DNA of 64,000 nucleotides from Pseudodesulfovibrio nedwellii (GTDB lineage Bacteria > Desulfobacterota > Desulfovibrionia > Desulfovibrionales > Desulfovibrionaceae). A model generated the notes under the pieces. That model was not told the origin of the DNA and searched no databases. It saw only the letters and a program-made list of their open reading frames with translations. A program made the position numbers and the translations under genes. Where the stretch lies: assembly GCF_027923765.1 (NCBI RefSeq), contig NZ_AP026709.1:1669501-1733500 (forward strand). The letters are read 5' to 3'. Shown here piece by piece: positions 47,450 to 56,397 of the stretch (within the stretch, counting starts at the first letter, position 1; each line of letters starts with the position of its first letter).

Positions 47450-48280
47450 GTGCAAATAATTGATTTCCGTTTCCGTCCCAACACGCAGGCAACCATTGAC
47501 GGCTTTACCAACAGCACCATGTTTAAAGGCATGTTTGCCAAGATCGATTTGACACATCTGGTGGCACAGGAAGTCCCGGAAGTTGTCGAAATGATCAAAA
47601 AGCACAACGTTGTAAAGGCCGTCATCACCGGCCGTGACTGCTCCATGACCTACGATGCTGCTGCTAACAACGAAGGCGTCATCTCTTTTGTAAAAGACTT
47701 CCCGGAAATTTTTCTTGGCTTCATGGGTGTTGACCCTCACAAAGGAATGAACGGCATTTATGAATTGACGCGCCAAATTACTGAAGAAGGAATGCACGGT
47801 GCAGCCATCGACCCGTATCTGGCAAAAATTTTTGTCAATGACGCCAAGTACTACCCAATTTACAGCAAATGCTGCGAGTTGGATATTCCCATTGTTGTTG
47901 CCACAGGACCGGGAACATTGGTTCCTGGTGCCGTTATGGAGCATTCTGCTCCGCGTTACATCGACTATGTCGCCCGTGACTTCCCGCAATTGAAGATCAT
48001 CATCAGCCATGGCGGGTATCCTTGGGTTGAAGAGGCAATAATGGTCACGGAACGCAATGAAAATGTGTACATGGAACTCTCCGAGTATGAACGTCACCCT
48101 GGTGGAAAATCTTACATCAAAGCTGCCATAAACCTGATCGGTGACAAGCTTCTTTTTGCCAGCGCTCACCCCGGGGCGGACTTCCGTGATGCTATCGCCA
48201 TGTACAAGGATTTTGGCCTTTCCGAAGAGATCATGGAGCAAATCATGTATAAAAATGCGGAAAAGGTTCTCGGACTCTAA
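47450..48280 (+). CDS. Divergent amidohydrolase-2 family protein in the sulfonate module
   Basis: The 276 residues form a TIM-barrel metal-dependent hydrolase of the Amidohydro_2 group, which also includes decarboxylases. The usual N-terminal HxH metal pair is replaced by IIDFRFRPN, and the late GSD-type motif reads ASAHPGADF. The central His in ISHGGYPW is kept. It starts with GTG, seven bases after AAGGAG, behind its own sigma-54 promoter. The reaction is unknown. Its co-regulation with the lyase suggests it acts on the same substrate or its product. Confidence 0.8.
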   Translation: MQIIDFRFRPNTQATIDGFTNSTMFKGMFAKIDLTHLVAQEVPEVVEMIKKHNVVKAVITGRDCSMTYDAAANNEGVISFVKDFPEIFLGFMGVDPHKGMNGIYELTRQITEEGMHGAAIDPYLAKIFVNDAKYYPIYSKCCELDIPIVVATGPGTLVPGAVMEHSAPRYIDYVARDFPQLKIIISHGGYPWVEEAIMVTERNENVYMELSEYERHPGGKSYIKAAINLIGDKLLFASAHPGADFRDAIAMYKDFGLSEEIMEQIMYKNAEKVLGL

Positions 48281-48303
48281 CCAAACAACTTTGTATTCCA
48301 ATG

Positions 48304-48335
48304 AAAAGGAGGAGTTTCGGCTCCTCCTTTTTTTT
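48304..48335 (+). terminator. Terminator after the amidohydrolase gene
   Basis: AAAAGGAGGAG pairs with CTCCTCCTTTT and ends in eight T. Confidence 0.85.
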
Positions 48336-48371
48336 GTTGAGTAATCTGATCAAGAATATTATCAGGTGACT

Positions 48372-48404
48372 GTTGCGCCTGCGCAACCGTTGCACACATG
48401 CAAC
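48372..48404. promoter_or_regulatory. Activator-binding palindromes, tandem copies 4 and 5
   Basis: GTTGCGCCTGCGCAAC (48372-48387) and GTTGCACACATGCAAC (48389-48404) both fit GTTGYR-N4-YRCAAC exactly and lie 17 bp apart, start to start. They are about 270 bp before the TRAP promoter. Confidence 0.75.
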
Positions 48405-48670
48405 ATTTTTGTATTTTTACTTTAATTTAATACACTTACGGCTAAAATAGAATACCCTCTCATCCTTATGTTGTCGGATTGCCACACTACTGTGAAACTT
48501 TTCACAGCATTGGATTCGCGCTTCAAACAAAAGAAATTGCCAGTTTATTGATTCTCTTTTCCCACAATAATAAAAAGTATTTTTACGACTTAAGATTTCA
48601 GATTCTTACACGCTGAAATAATTGTACTTATTTTCACAACACAGCCTCCTAGTAATCATTTTCACATGCA

Positions 48671-48686
48671 AGGCACACCATTTGCA
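48671..48686 (+). promoter_or_regulatory. Sigma-54 promoter of the TRAP transporter operon
   Basis: AGGCACACCATTTGCA has one mismatch to consensus. It implies a leader of about 330 nt before dctP. An inverted repeat GGCACC-TT-GGTGCC lies inside that leader at 48755-48768. Confidence 0.7.
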
Positions 48687-48914
48687 AATCGTGAAAAAAC
48701 GCACACTGGTTTTTTCGACGAGAAAATTCTTTTTTCTCCTTCCCAAATGGTTGCGGCACCTTGGTGCCAAAGCAAACTGGAAAATAAAAAGCTAGATGCC
48801 ACACTGACCACTAGGCATTGGGCCACAGGTTTGAACATTGCTAATTTTTAATGGTTTGGGAAGAAAATCACAGTCAAGTTGGCCTCAATTTTATGCTGTC
48901 CGAGGAGGGCAAGG

Positions 48915-49028
48915 GTGACAATTGATAATGCCGCTGAACAACAAAGTAATTCTGTGACTGATTTTAAATTTCTCTCTCAAAATTCGATTGCTGAAATCAT
49001 ATTTTTAACCCGTCAAACTGGAGTGTAA
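48915..49028 (+). CDS. Possible 37-residue small protein upstream of dctP
   Basis: A GTG-started frame five bases after a strong GAGGAGGG runs 38 codons, to a TAA one base before the dctP ATG. The predicted peptide starts MTIDNAAEQQSNSV and has a hydrophobic stretch AEIIFL near its end. No family is recognised. It may be a small protein or a translational leader coupled to dctP, which also has its own GGAG. Confidence 0.45.
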   Translation: MTIDNAAEQQSNSVTDFKFLSQNSIAEIIFLTRQTGV

Positions 49029-49029
49029 A

Positions 49030-50031
49030 ATGAAAAAAGTACTGATTCCGCTTATAGCCGCAGTTCTGTTGGTATGCTCTACTTCTGCTTTTGCAGAAGA
49101 TTACCAGAGAACCATGATCATGGCAGCTACAGCCAACCCTTCTGGAAGCCTTCATGCTGTTGCATTGGAAAAATTCAAGGAAATTGTTGAGCAAGAATCC
49201 GCTGGCAATGTCCAGGTCAATCTTTTCTTGGGCGGCTCCATGGGCTCAGAGCAAGCGAACGTAAAACAACTTCGTGGCTCTGAAATTCATGTAGCAGTTT
49301 TGGCGGCTGGTAACTTAACTCCTTTTGCTCCGTCTGCTACTATTTCGATCCTGCCTTACCTTTTTCCGAAAATCGAAGATGCATACACACTCCTGAGCAA
49401 TGAAGAATTTGTCAAAGGACTTGGCGACTCGGTTGCTGCAGAGAGCAAAACCCGTCCCCTAGGTTGGCTTATCGGTGGTTACCGTGTGCTGACCAACTCC
49501 CAACATAGCATCACCAAGCTGGCAGACCTTCAGGGCCTCAAAATTCGTGTGCCCAAAGTCCGTATTCAGCTTGATTCTTTCCGTTCCTGGGGCGTAGAGC
49601 CACATCCTTTGGCTTGGTCTGAGACCTTCAATGCTCTCCAACAAGGCGTCGCTGATGGTCAGGAAAACCCTCATTCTATCAATCAGGATCAAAAATTCTG
49701 GGAAGTACAGAAATACATCACAGACCTGCATTACATGCTGTGGGTCGGCCCGCTGCTCGTTTCCGAGAAATGGTTCCAACGTCTGCCTGAAAACACTCAG
49801 ATTCTTGTTCAAAAAGCTGCCACCGAGGCCTGCAAATACGAATGGGAATGGGTTGCAGCACAGAATAAGGTCGCCTTGGACAATTGCATCAAGCACGGCA
49901 TGGAGCTGAATGAACTTACCGATGAAGCTGAATGGATGACAAAGGCCCGCGCCTTATGGCCTGAGTACTACGAAGCCATTGGCGGAAAGGACAAAGTCGA
50001 CAACGCCCTGAACATCATGGGTCAGAACTAG
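49030..50031 (+). CDS. dctP: TRAP transporter substrate-binding protein DctP
   Basis: The 333 residues start with a signal peptide cleaved near SAFAED. A DctP-type binding fold follows, with the conserved Arg in LKIRVPKVRIQLDSFRSWG and the NPHSI loop near 215. Such proteins bind small organic acids in the periplasm. The sigma-54 promoter and neighbouring C-S lyase make an organosulfonate a plausible ligand. A GC hairpin separates it from the membrane subunits, as is common for abundant binding proteins. Confidence 0.93.
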   Translation: MKKVLIPLIAAVLLVCSTSAFAEDYQRTMIMAATANPSGSLHAVALEKFKEIVEQESAGNVQVNLFLGGSMGSEQANVKQLRGSEIHVAVLAAGNLTPFAPSATISILPYLFPKIEDAYTLLSNEEFVKGLGDSVAAESKTRPLGWLIGGYRVLTNSQHSITKLADLQGLKIRVPKVRIQLDSFRSWGVEPHPLAWSETFNALQQGVADGQENPHSINQDQKFWEVQKYITDLHYMLWVGPLLVSEKWFQRLPENTQILVQKAATEACKYEWEWVAAQNKVALDNCIKHGMELNELTDEAEWMTKARALWPEYYEAIGGKDKVDNALNIMGQN

Positions 50032-50044
50032 GCGAGTCTTAAAA

Positions 50045-50064
50045 GGGCGGGCTACGGCCCGCCC
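50045..50064 (+). terminator. Intercistronic hairpin between dctP and dctQ
   Basis: GGGCGGGC-TACG-GCCCGCCC, without a U-tract, 13 bp after the dctP stop. It probably stabilises dctP mRNA or attenuates dctQM. Confidence 0.65.
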
Positions 50065-50090
50065 ATAACCTCCTACTGCACAATCAAAAT

Positions 50091-50600
50091 ATGACTATTA
50101 TAAAAAAATTCTTTGCAAACTTTGAAGAAAGTGCCTGTATGGCCTTGATGGCGACTATGGTGTTCGCCCTCACACTCCAGGTGTTCATGCGCTTTGTTCT
50201 GAGTTCCTCTCTGGCTTGGACTGAAGAGTTGTCCCGATACAGCTTCATATGGTCCGTCTACATGGGGGGCGTCCTGGCCGTGAAACATAGCCAGCATGTG
50301 CGTATTACGGCCCAGTTTCTGGTTTTTCCTCCAAAGATCAGAGTCGGTATGACCATCTTCACAGACCTACTCTGGATCGCGGCAAACTTTTTTATCGCTT
50401 ATCAGTCGGGCTTGGCCCTGCAAAGCGCGTTTGAATTTCCCGAAGTTTCCCCAACATTAGGTATCGTCAAAGGGTATGTTGAAGCCATGCTGCCAGCATG
50501 CTTCCTGCTGATGAACCTAAGGTTGATCATGAAATATTGGGAGCTGATCAAAAATCATGATCTGATGAGCCTCGCAAAAATTGGTGGAGGGGAAGCGTAA
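50091..50600 (+). CDS. dctQ: TRAP transporter small permease DctQ
   Basis: The 169-residue protein has four membrane helices and the DctQ hallmark WTEELSRYSFIWSVYMGGVLAVKH near residue 45-65. It forms the small membrane subunit of the transporter. Its last base is the first base of the dctM start, so the two are translationally coupled. Confidence 0.92.
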   Translation: MTIIKKFFANFEESACMALMATMVFALTLQVFMRFVLSSSLAWTEELSRYSFIWSVYMGGVLAVKHSQHVRITAQFLVFPPKIRVGMTIFTDLLWIAANFFIAYQSGLALQSAFEFPEVSPTLGIVKGYVEAMLPACFLLMNLRLIMKYWELIKNHDLMSLAKIGGGEA

Positions 50601-51898
50601 TGTCTACTCTTGCTATTACCATCGTATCCCTGATCATCTGTTTTTTCATTGGCATGCCCATTTTCATGTCCCTGATTATTTCAGCGGTCATCGCCATCAC
50701 GACGTGTGGCTACCTTCCGATGTCCATCATTCACAACTCACTGTTCGATGGTGTGAACCTGTTCCCGCTCCTTGCAATTCCTTGTTTCGTCATTGCTGGA
50801 ACTCTGATGGAATACGGTAACATTACTAAACAGATCATTGATGTAGTGAAGCAGCTCGTCGGCCGTTTGCCTGGCGGACTCGGCATCACCACGATTCTGG
50901 CGTGTACCTTCTTCGCCGCTATCTCCGGCTCAGGTCCGGGAACTGTTGCTGCAATCGGTACCCTGATGATCCCATCCATGGTGCGTAACGGGTACACTCC
51001 GTCTTACGCTGCGGCATCAGCTTCGTCCGGTGGTACCATCGGCATCCTACTGCCGCCAAGTAACCCCATGATCATCTTTGCCATCCTGGCCAACGTATCT
51101 GTTACTGCCATGTTCACAGCAGGCATTCTGCCCGGCCTGATGGTCGCAGTGTGTATGACTTCCATGGCTATGCTCAAGGCAAAGTTGGAAGGTGTTAAAC
51201 CCGACGTTGAACAGCCGCCATTTAACCTGAAAGTATTTTTGAAAAGCCTTTCCAAAGGCGGCTTCGCCCTTGCGACGCCTTTCATTATTCTGGGCTCCAT
51301 TTACACTGGTATGGCAACGCCTGTTGAGGCTTCCGTCATCGCCATTGTCTGGGCTCTGTTTGTCGGTATCGTAATCAATAAGGCCCTGAGGTGGAAACAC
51401 ATCAAGTTGTCCCTACTGGAAGGAGCTATGCTCTGCGGTACGGTCCTCTTTATTGTCGGTGCATCCACGCTTTTCGGCAAGATACTGACCTATGAACAGG
51501 CTCCGCTGCGTTTGGCAAATATGGTTTTCGGCGTGTCAAAAGATCCTGAGATCGTCCTTTTGATGATTGTTGGTATTCTTTACTTCCTGGGCATGTTCAT
51601 GGAGACCCTCTCCACAATGATCATCCTGGCCCCGGTGCTCCTGCCTATGGTTGTCGGTCTTGGTATCGACCCAATTCACTTCGGTGTTATCATGGTTATC
51701 ACCAACGAAGTTGCTATGTTGACCCCTCCTTTGGGCGTCAACCTCTTCGTGGCTTCCCGTATTGCAAACCTGTCTGTGGAAAAAATATCCCTCGCAGTTT
51801 TGCCATACCTATTCGTCCTTACAATGTGCATTCTCATTGTAATCTACTGCCCATTCCTCAGCACGTGGCTTCCCTCTGTGCTCGGCGCGGGACAGTAG
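50600..51898 (+). CDS. dctM: TRAP transporter large permease DctM
   Basis: The 432 residues form about 12 helices of the DctM/ion-transporter superfamily. Typical patches are AISGSGPGTVAAIGTLMIPSM, ASSGGTIGILLPPSNPMI and the mirrored NEVAMLTPPLGVNLFV. It carries the sodium-coupled transport step. A GC-rich hairpin follows the stop. Confidence 0.93.
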   Translation: MSTLAITIVSLIICFFIGMPIFMSLIISAVIAITTCGYLPMSIIHNSLFDGVNLFPLLAIPCFVIAGTLMEYGNITKQIIDVVKQLVGRLPGGLGITTILACTFFAAISGSGPGTVAAIGTLMIPSMVRNGYTPSYAAASASSGGTIGILLPPSNPMIIFAILANVSVTAMFTAGILPGLMVAVCMTSMAMLKAKLEGVKPDVEQPPFNLKVFLKSLSKGGFALATPFIILGSIYTGMATPVEASVIAIVWALFVGIVINKALRWKHIKLSLLEGAMLCGTVLFIVGASTLFGKILTYEQAPLRLANMVFGVSKDPEIVLLMIVGILYFLGMFMETLSTMIILAPVLLPMVVGLGIDPIHFGVIMVITNEVAMLTPPLGVNLFVASRIANLSVEKISLAVLPYLFVLTMCILIVIYCPFLSTWLPSVLGAGQ

Positions 51899-51921
51899 CT
51901 CAACCACCAACAAACCACATC

Positions 51922-51950
51922 CGGCCCCGTCAGTTTCTGGCGGGGCCGTT
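51922..51950 (+). terminator. Hairpin after dctM
   Basis: CGGCCCCG and its complement, extended by CAG/CTG, are followed by TTTCC. It may reduce read-through into the reductase gene, which starts 16 bp later. Confidence 0.6.
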
Positions 51951-51965
51951 TCCGTAGGGGGAATC

Positions 51966-52910
51966 ATGAAATATCTGACACTGCACACTGACAGCAAAAT
52001 GCCTGCCCTCGGCCTCGGAACATGGCAGGCAGCAAAAGGAGAGGTCGGTCAAGCCGTCTCCAAGGCCCTCAGCATAGGCTATCGCCATATTGACTGCGCC
52101 CATGTTTACGGCAATGAAACGGAAATCGGAGAAGCCCTGACATCTACGCGCGTTCCCCGGCAAGAACTGTGGGTTACGTCCAAACTTTGGAATAATTCCC
52201 AGCGGCCTCAAGATGTACGGGCGGCTTTGGTCAATTCTCTCAAGAGGCTTTGCCTAGACTATCTCGATCTTTATCTCATTCATTGGCCAGTACAAATTTC
52301 ACATATGGTTATGTCCCCACAGTCCGCCACCGACCTTATTCCATGGACGACGGAACACGCTCTTGAAACGTGGGGCGCACTTGAAGAATGCGTAAAGGAA
52401 GGACTGGTGCGTCACATCGGGACATCCAATTTCAGCACCAAGAAAATTCAGATTCTACTCGACAATGGCACAATTCGGCCGGCGGTAAGCCAAGTGGAAA
52501 TGCACCCTTATCTTCAACAGAACAGGATGCGTAAATTCTGTGCTGATAACGGTATTATTGTGACTGGCTTTGCTCCTCTTGGCTCCAAACATCGCCCCGC
52601 GCACCAAATCAAAGAAGGCGAACCAAGTCTTCTTGATCATCCAGACATCATTGCCATTGCGGAAAAGTATGAAACAACACTCGCCACAATCCTGCTTGGT
52701 TGGGCCATGACACGCAACACTTCTGTCATTCCCAAATCCACCAATCCCATGCGGTTGCAGCAGAATCTAGCCGCCGCCGACATTGTGCTCGACGAAAAAG
52801 ACATGACGGTGATCAAAGGGCTTGATGCCGGCTACCGTTTTCTCGACGGCTCTCACTGGATGATGGAAGGCTCGTCGTATACGTCGAAAAATTTGTGGGA
52901 CGGCGAATAA
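51966..52910 (+). CDS. Aldo/keto reductase
   Basis: The 314-residue AKR has the complete catalytic tetrad: Asp43 and Tyr48 (DCAHVYGN), Lys73 (TSKLW) and His106 (LIHWP). Late in the barrel it keeps the NADPH-binding PKSTNP. It would reduce an aldehyde or ketone. Acetaldehyde or hydroxyacetone would be the organic product of a sulfonate C-S lyase, so this enzyme may dispose of that product. The substrate is inferred. It follows dctM by 67 bp. Confidence 0.9.
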   Translation: MKYLTLHTDSKMPALGLGTWQAAKGEVGQAVSKALSIGYRHIDCAHVYGNETEIGEALTSTRVPRQELWVTSKLWNNSQRPQDVRAALVNSLKRLCLDYLDLYLIHWPVQISHMVMSPQSATDLIPWTTEHALETWGALEECVKEGLVRHIGTSNFSTKKIQILLDNGTIRPAVSQVEMHPYLQQNRMRKFCADNGIIVTGFAPLGSKHRPAHQIKEGEPSLLDHPDIIAIAEKYETTLATILLGWAMTRNTSVIPKSTNPMRLQQNLAAADIVLDEKDMTVIKGLDAGYRFLDGSHWMMEGSSYTSKNLWDGE

Positions 52911-52966
52911 CTTTTTAAAGTTGTGCACCGGATTTATTTCTTGATTTCAGCAAAATGAGGAAAAAT

Positions 52967-54856
52967 ATGACCATAAGCGCAAAAAACAAAATAGTTCTGA
53001 GTGTGTTTCTTTTTTTCACGATCATCATTTTAACTATGACAGTGTTTTCCTATAGAAGTTTCAGCAACTCATCTTATGATAATCATATGAAGGAACTGGA
53101 CACTGCTTCCCTGGCAGTCGGTAAGGCTGTCAAAGAAAAGACAAACACTTACTTCAGTGAACTGGAACTAATATCCAATCTCTATAACGGCGGAACCGCT
53201 TCAGATGAACAGGAACAGCTTGCCTACCGAGTGAATCTGCTTGGTCAACTCGCAAAACAGGCTGGCGTCAAGGATACATATTACTGCCTTAGTGATGGAA
53301 GCACTTTTTCAATTGGTGCCAAAGGCAAGGTCCCAAATTTTAACGCCAAGAAAGTGGGTCGAGAGTGGTTTAGACGTGTTTTCAACGGTGAAAAACGTAT
53401 TGTCACCACGCCGTATGTTTCTTCCATCGGACAGACCGTTATGGCCGTGGCCGTCCCCATCACTGTTTCCGGGCGGACTGAAGGCGTTCTCTGCCTCAAT
53501 CTGCCATTAACAACAATTACTGAAATAACGCAGAACACGCTTAACTTTAAGAACATATTTCTTTCACGCCCGGATGGATACATCATGGCAAGCGCGGACA
53601 AAGAACAGATCGGCAAAAGTCTTTGGGAAGAGGTTCCATCTCTCGCGAATTTTAAAGACTCCAACTCAACCGACAGAATCCGTTTTGTAATGAACGGTGT
53701 GGACTATGAGGGCAGTGTCTATGTTATTGACTCTCTCGGCTGGAAGGTCTGGACATATGAAAAAATAGAAATAATACAGACTGATTCCATCGACAATCTG
53801 ATTTTTAACATTATCACGGCGATCATCGCCTTAATCTTGTCTGCCTTGATTCTCACATTTCTTGTGAAGACCGTTATTTTTAAACCGCTTGAGACGGTCG
53901 ACAAAGGACTTAGCCGGATTGAACAAGGTGATTTAACCTATGTTGAAGAGGGAAAAATCCAGAACGACGAAATCGGAAAGTTGATGCAGTCCCTTAAGAA
54001 CATGGGACAACAGCTTTTGTCAGTTGTCAGCGAAGTCCGTTCTACAATTTTATCGGTCAGTGGAGGAGCGGAAGAACTGTCTTCTACAGCACAAGTTTTG
54101 GCGCAGGGAGCAACGGAACAGGCTGCCAGTATCGAAGAAGTCTCAGCGTCCATGGAAGAAATGGTTTCAAACATCAGTCAAAATGCCAAAAATTCACGTG
54201 AAACCGAACGCATATCCCGTCAGTCTGCCATAGAGGCGGAAAAAGGCGGCAAGGCTGTTGCAAAAACTGTCGAAGCCATGCGGGAAATCGCAGACAAAAT
54301 ATCCGTTATTGAGGAAATCGCTCGTCAAACCAATCTTCTCGCTTTGAATGCCGCCATCGAGGCTGCCCGCGCCGGCGAACATGGCAAAGGGTTTGCCGTG
54401 GTTGCAGCCGAAGTGCGAAAATTGGCTGAACGTTCCGGCATGGCCGCTGCCGAGATCAGCGATTTGTCGGCATCCAGTGTCGCCGTGGCTGAAGAAGCTG
54501 GTGAAATGCTGAGCAAAATGGTCCCTGACATTAAGCATACTTCCGAATTGATTCAGGAGATCGCAGCGGCAAGTGATGAACAGAATGCTGGAGCCGAGAC
54601 AGTAAACAGAGCTATTCATCAGCTTGATCAGGTTATCCAGCAGGCTGCAGCGGCCTCGGAGGAAATGTCGTCGACTTCGGAACAATTGAGTTCACAAGCT
54701 GCGCATCTCAGCGAAACAGTGGCCTTCTTCAATATCCGCCACGAAAATGGCGGTATTCGTTCGCAAACGACGACTCTTCTCAGAAGAAACAATTCGCCTG
54801 CCCAACTCCCTACGGGACGACAGGCCATTGATCGCGATGTATATGAACGATTTTAA
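52967..54856 (+). CDS. Methyl-accepting chemotaxis protein with double-Cache sensor
   Basis: This protein of about 629 residues has a membrane helix (about 10-30), a periplasmic dCache domain (about 35-275), a second helix (about 280-303) and HAMP (about 304-355). The signalling domain has the invariant hairpin tip in [31 protein letters not shown] at 52967 is favoured because GAGGA lies five bases before it; ATG at 52955 is the alternative. No CheR-docking pentapeptide is seen. Its location suggests taxis towards the module's substrate, which is inference. Confidence 0.92.
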   Translation: MTISAKNKIVLSVFLFFTIIILTMTVFSYRSFSNSSYDNHMKELDTASLAVGKAVKEKTNTYFSELELISNLYNGGTASDEQEQLAYRVNLLGQLAKQAGVKDTYYCLSDGSTFSIGAKGKVPNFNAKKVGREWFRRVFNGEKRIVTTPYVSSIGQTVMAVAVPITVSGRTEGVLCLNLPLTTITEITQNTLNFKNIFLSRPDGYIMASADKEQIGKSLWEEVPSLANFKDSNSTDRIRFVMNGVDYEGSVYVIDSLGWKVWTYEKIEIIQTDSIDNLIFNIITAIIALILSALILTFLVKTVIFKPLETVDKGLSRIEQGDLTYVEEGKIQNDEIGKLMQSLKNMGQQLLSVVSEVRSTILSVSGGAEELSSTAQVLAQGATEQAASIEEVSASMEEMVSNISQNAKNSRETERISRQSAIEAEKGGKAVAKTVEAMREIADKISVIEEIARQTNLLALNAAIEAARAGEHGKGFAVVAAEVRKLAERSGMAAAEISDLSASSVAVAEEAGEMLSKMVPDIKHTSELIQEIAAASDEQNAGAETVNRAIHQLDQVIQQAAAASEEMSSTSEQLSSQAAHLSETVAFFNIRHENGGIRSQTTTLLRRNNSPAQLPTGRQAIDRDVYERF

Positions 54857-54877
54857 CAATCAAAACACGTAAAAAAA

Positions 54878-54916
54878 CAAATAAGGCCCAAAAGTTTTAA
54901 CTTTTGAGCCTTATTT
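54878..54916 (+). terminator. Terminator after the chemoreceptor gene
   Basis: AAATAAGGCCCAAAAGT pairs with ACTTTTGAGCCTTATTT (one mismatch) over TTTA. Confidence 0.82.
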
Positions 54917-55081
54917 TCATGTTTATATCTGAAAAAACAAAGCGTAAGGAAGCCTACAACTCCAAAACCTATTGCGTTGAGAGATGGCCTCAGAGAACTG
55001 GACTACTTGTTTAGGTGGACATATAGTAGCCTAAACTTGCCCCCATCTCTGGACCACGGGGAGTGAGAAAATTTGGACTTT

Positions 55082-55924
55082 TCAGCCTCTGGGCAGGCTA
55101 GCCTGCCCAGAGGCTGAAGCGAACTCAATCGGGGTTTGCTGGTCGATTGAGCTGTGCGGACGAACCTCATTATATTCCTTCCGCCATCCTTCACATTTAG
55201 ACTTTGCATCTTTTTCGCTCAAAAACCAAGATGCATTCAAACATTCCTCTCTAAGTTTGCCGTTGAAGCTTTCGATAAAAGCATTGTCCGTTGGCTTGCC
55301 AGAACGCGAGAATCCAAGCGTCACGCCGTTCATATAGCCCCAAAGGTCAAGGTTTTTGCTGATGAACTCCGGCCCGTTGTCTACACTAATTTCTTTGGGC
55401 ATACCGTATATTTTAGTCACTCGTTCAAGTGTGTCGACAACATCGGCGCCTTTGTAACTGCATCGCACATCAACAACAGGGCTGATCTTGGTAAAAACAT
55501 CCACGACGGTCAGAACCCGTATCCTACGTCCATTAAAGAGTTGGTCCAACATGAAGTCCATGGCCCACACCTCATTGGGCTGGGTAGCTGTAACAGGAGC
55601 TTCTCGACGTTTGGCCGAAACCTTACGTTTGGGAGTCTTGTTCCGCAGTTGTAGCCCCTCTTCCTTGTAGATTCGGTAAACTCGCTTAGCATTGACCTGC
55701 TATCCTTCACGCTGGAGCAGCACATGAATACGCCGGTAGCCGTAGCGAATACGAGTCTCCTCAATTTCACGAATTCATTTTCTTAGTATTGCCTGCGCAT
55801 TGCGGTGAGGTTTGTAGTAGAAAGTCGATCGGGCAGCCATGATTGTACGGCATGCATGTCTAACACTAATCTGCCAAACGATCTGAAGATACTCTACAAC
55901 CTGCTTGCGATGTGTAGGCCTCAT
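55082..55924 (-). pseudogene. IS3-family transposase OrfB with two nonsense codons
   Basis: The frame from ATG 55924 would encode about 280 residues with the HTH_21 region and the rve integrase core. The DDE signature is visible as Asp in MWAMDFM, Asp in SVDNGPEF and Glu in NAFIESFNG. Two in-frame stops interrupt it: TGA at 55775-55777 where relatives have Arg (RKR), and TAG at 55700-55702 where relatives have Trp (EGW). Both fit single transitions. The catalytic half is open from about 55699 onwards but has no start of its own. Confidence 0.88.
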
Positions 55925-56186
55925 AGCTTTCGGCGGATCACATCCTGAAGCATCTCTTTATCCAAAGACAAATCGCCCACAATAGTCTTGAGACGCTTAT
56001 TCTCTTCTTCAAGTTGCTTGAGGCGTTTCATTTCGGACGGCATCAGCCCTCCATACTTCTTGCGCCACGGTAGTAAGTCTGAACGGAGATGCCTGCCTTG
56101 CGGCAGACCTCCTCAACGGAAGTGCCTTCTTCAGCCTGGCGAAGTATGAAAGCAATTTGACTGTCGGTAAATTTGATTTTTTTCAT
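55921..56186 (-). pseudogene. IS3-family OrfA with a one-base deletion
   Basis: OrfA starts at ATG 56186 behind AGGAGG, with a helix-turn-helix FTDSQIAFILRQAEEGTSV. The frame breaks near 56070, where relatives read YYRWRKKYGG; one T is missing in the Trp codon. The remaining coiled coil (LKQLEEENKRLK) continues in the next frame to a TGA at 55921. The normal product would be about 88 residues. Confidence 0.82.
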
Positions 56187-56349
56187 CGGAAAATCCTCCT
56201 GATCGGTTATGTAAACCTATACGAGAATTTTCTCACTTTGTGTGGTCTAGTTTTTGGGAAGCAGGTCAGCTATATACACAGCCGTTATTAAAAGGATCTT
56301 GAATCGACAAAGTTCTTAGACTTATATCTACCGACTTGCCGCCTTACTC

Positions 56350-56372
56350 TTTGTGCCCATTCAGGGCACAAA
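56350..56372 (-). terminator. Hairpin downstream of the glycan operon
   Basis: TTTGTGCCC and its perfect complement flank 5 nt, 26 bp after the last gene. No U-tract follows on the minus strand, so terminator function is uncertain. Confidence 0.4.
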
Positions 56373-56397
56373 TATACACAATCAAAAATACTTGTGA

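Larger units (their letters stand above)
55038..56268 (-). mobile_element. Decayed IS3-family insertion sequence (IS407-like)
   Basis: The element carries overlapping orfA and orfB remnants in the usual IS3 arrangement. Imperfect terminal inverted repeats are visible: the left end has GGACCACGGGGAGTGAGAAA and the inverted right end has AGACCACACAAAGTGAGAAA. The outer ends begin near TGCCCCC (left) and TGCTTCCC or TGACCTGC (right), so the boundaries are good to about 10 bp. A clear target duplication was not found. Both open reading frames are broken, so the copy is inactive by itself. Confidence 0.85.
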
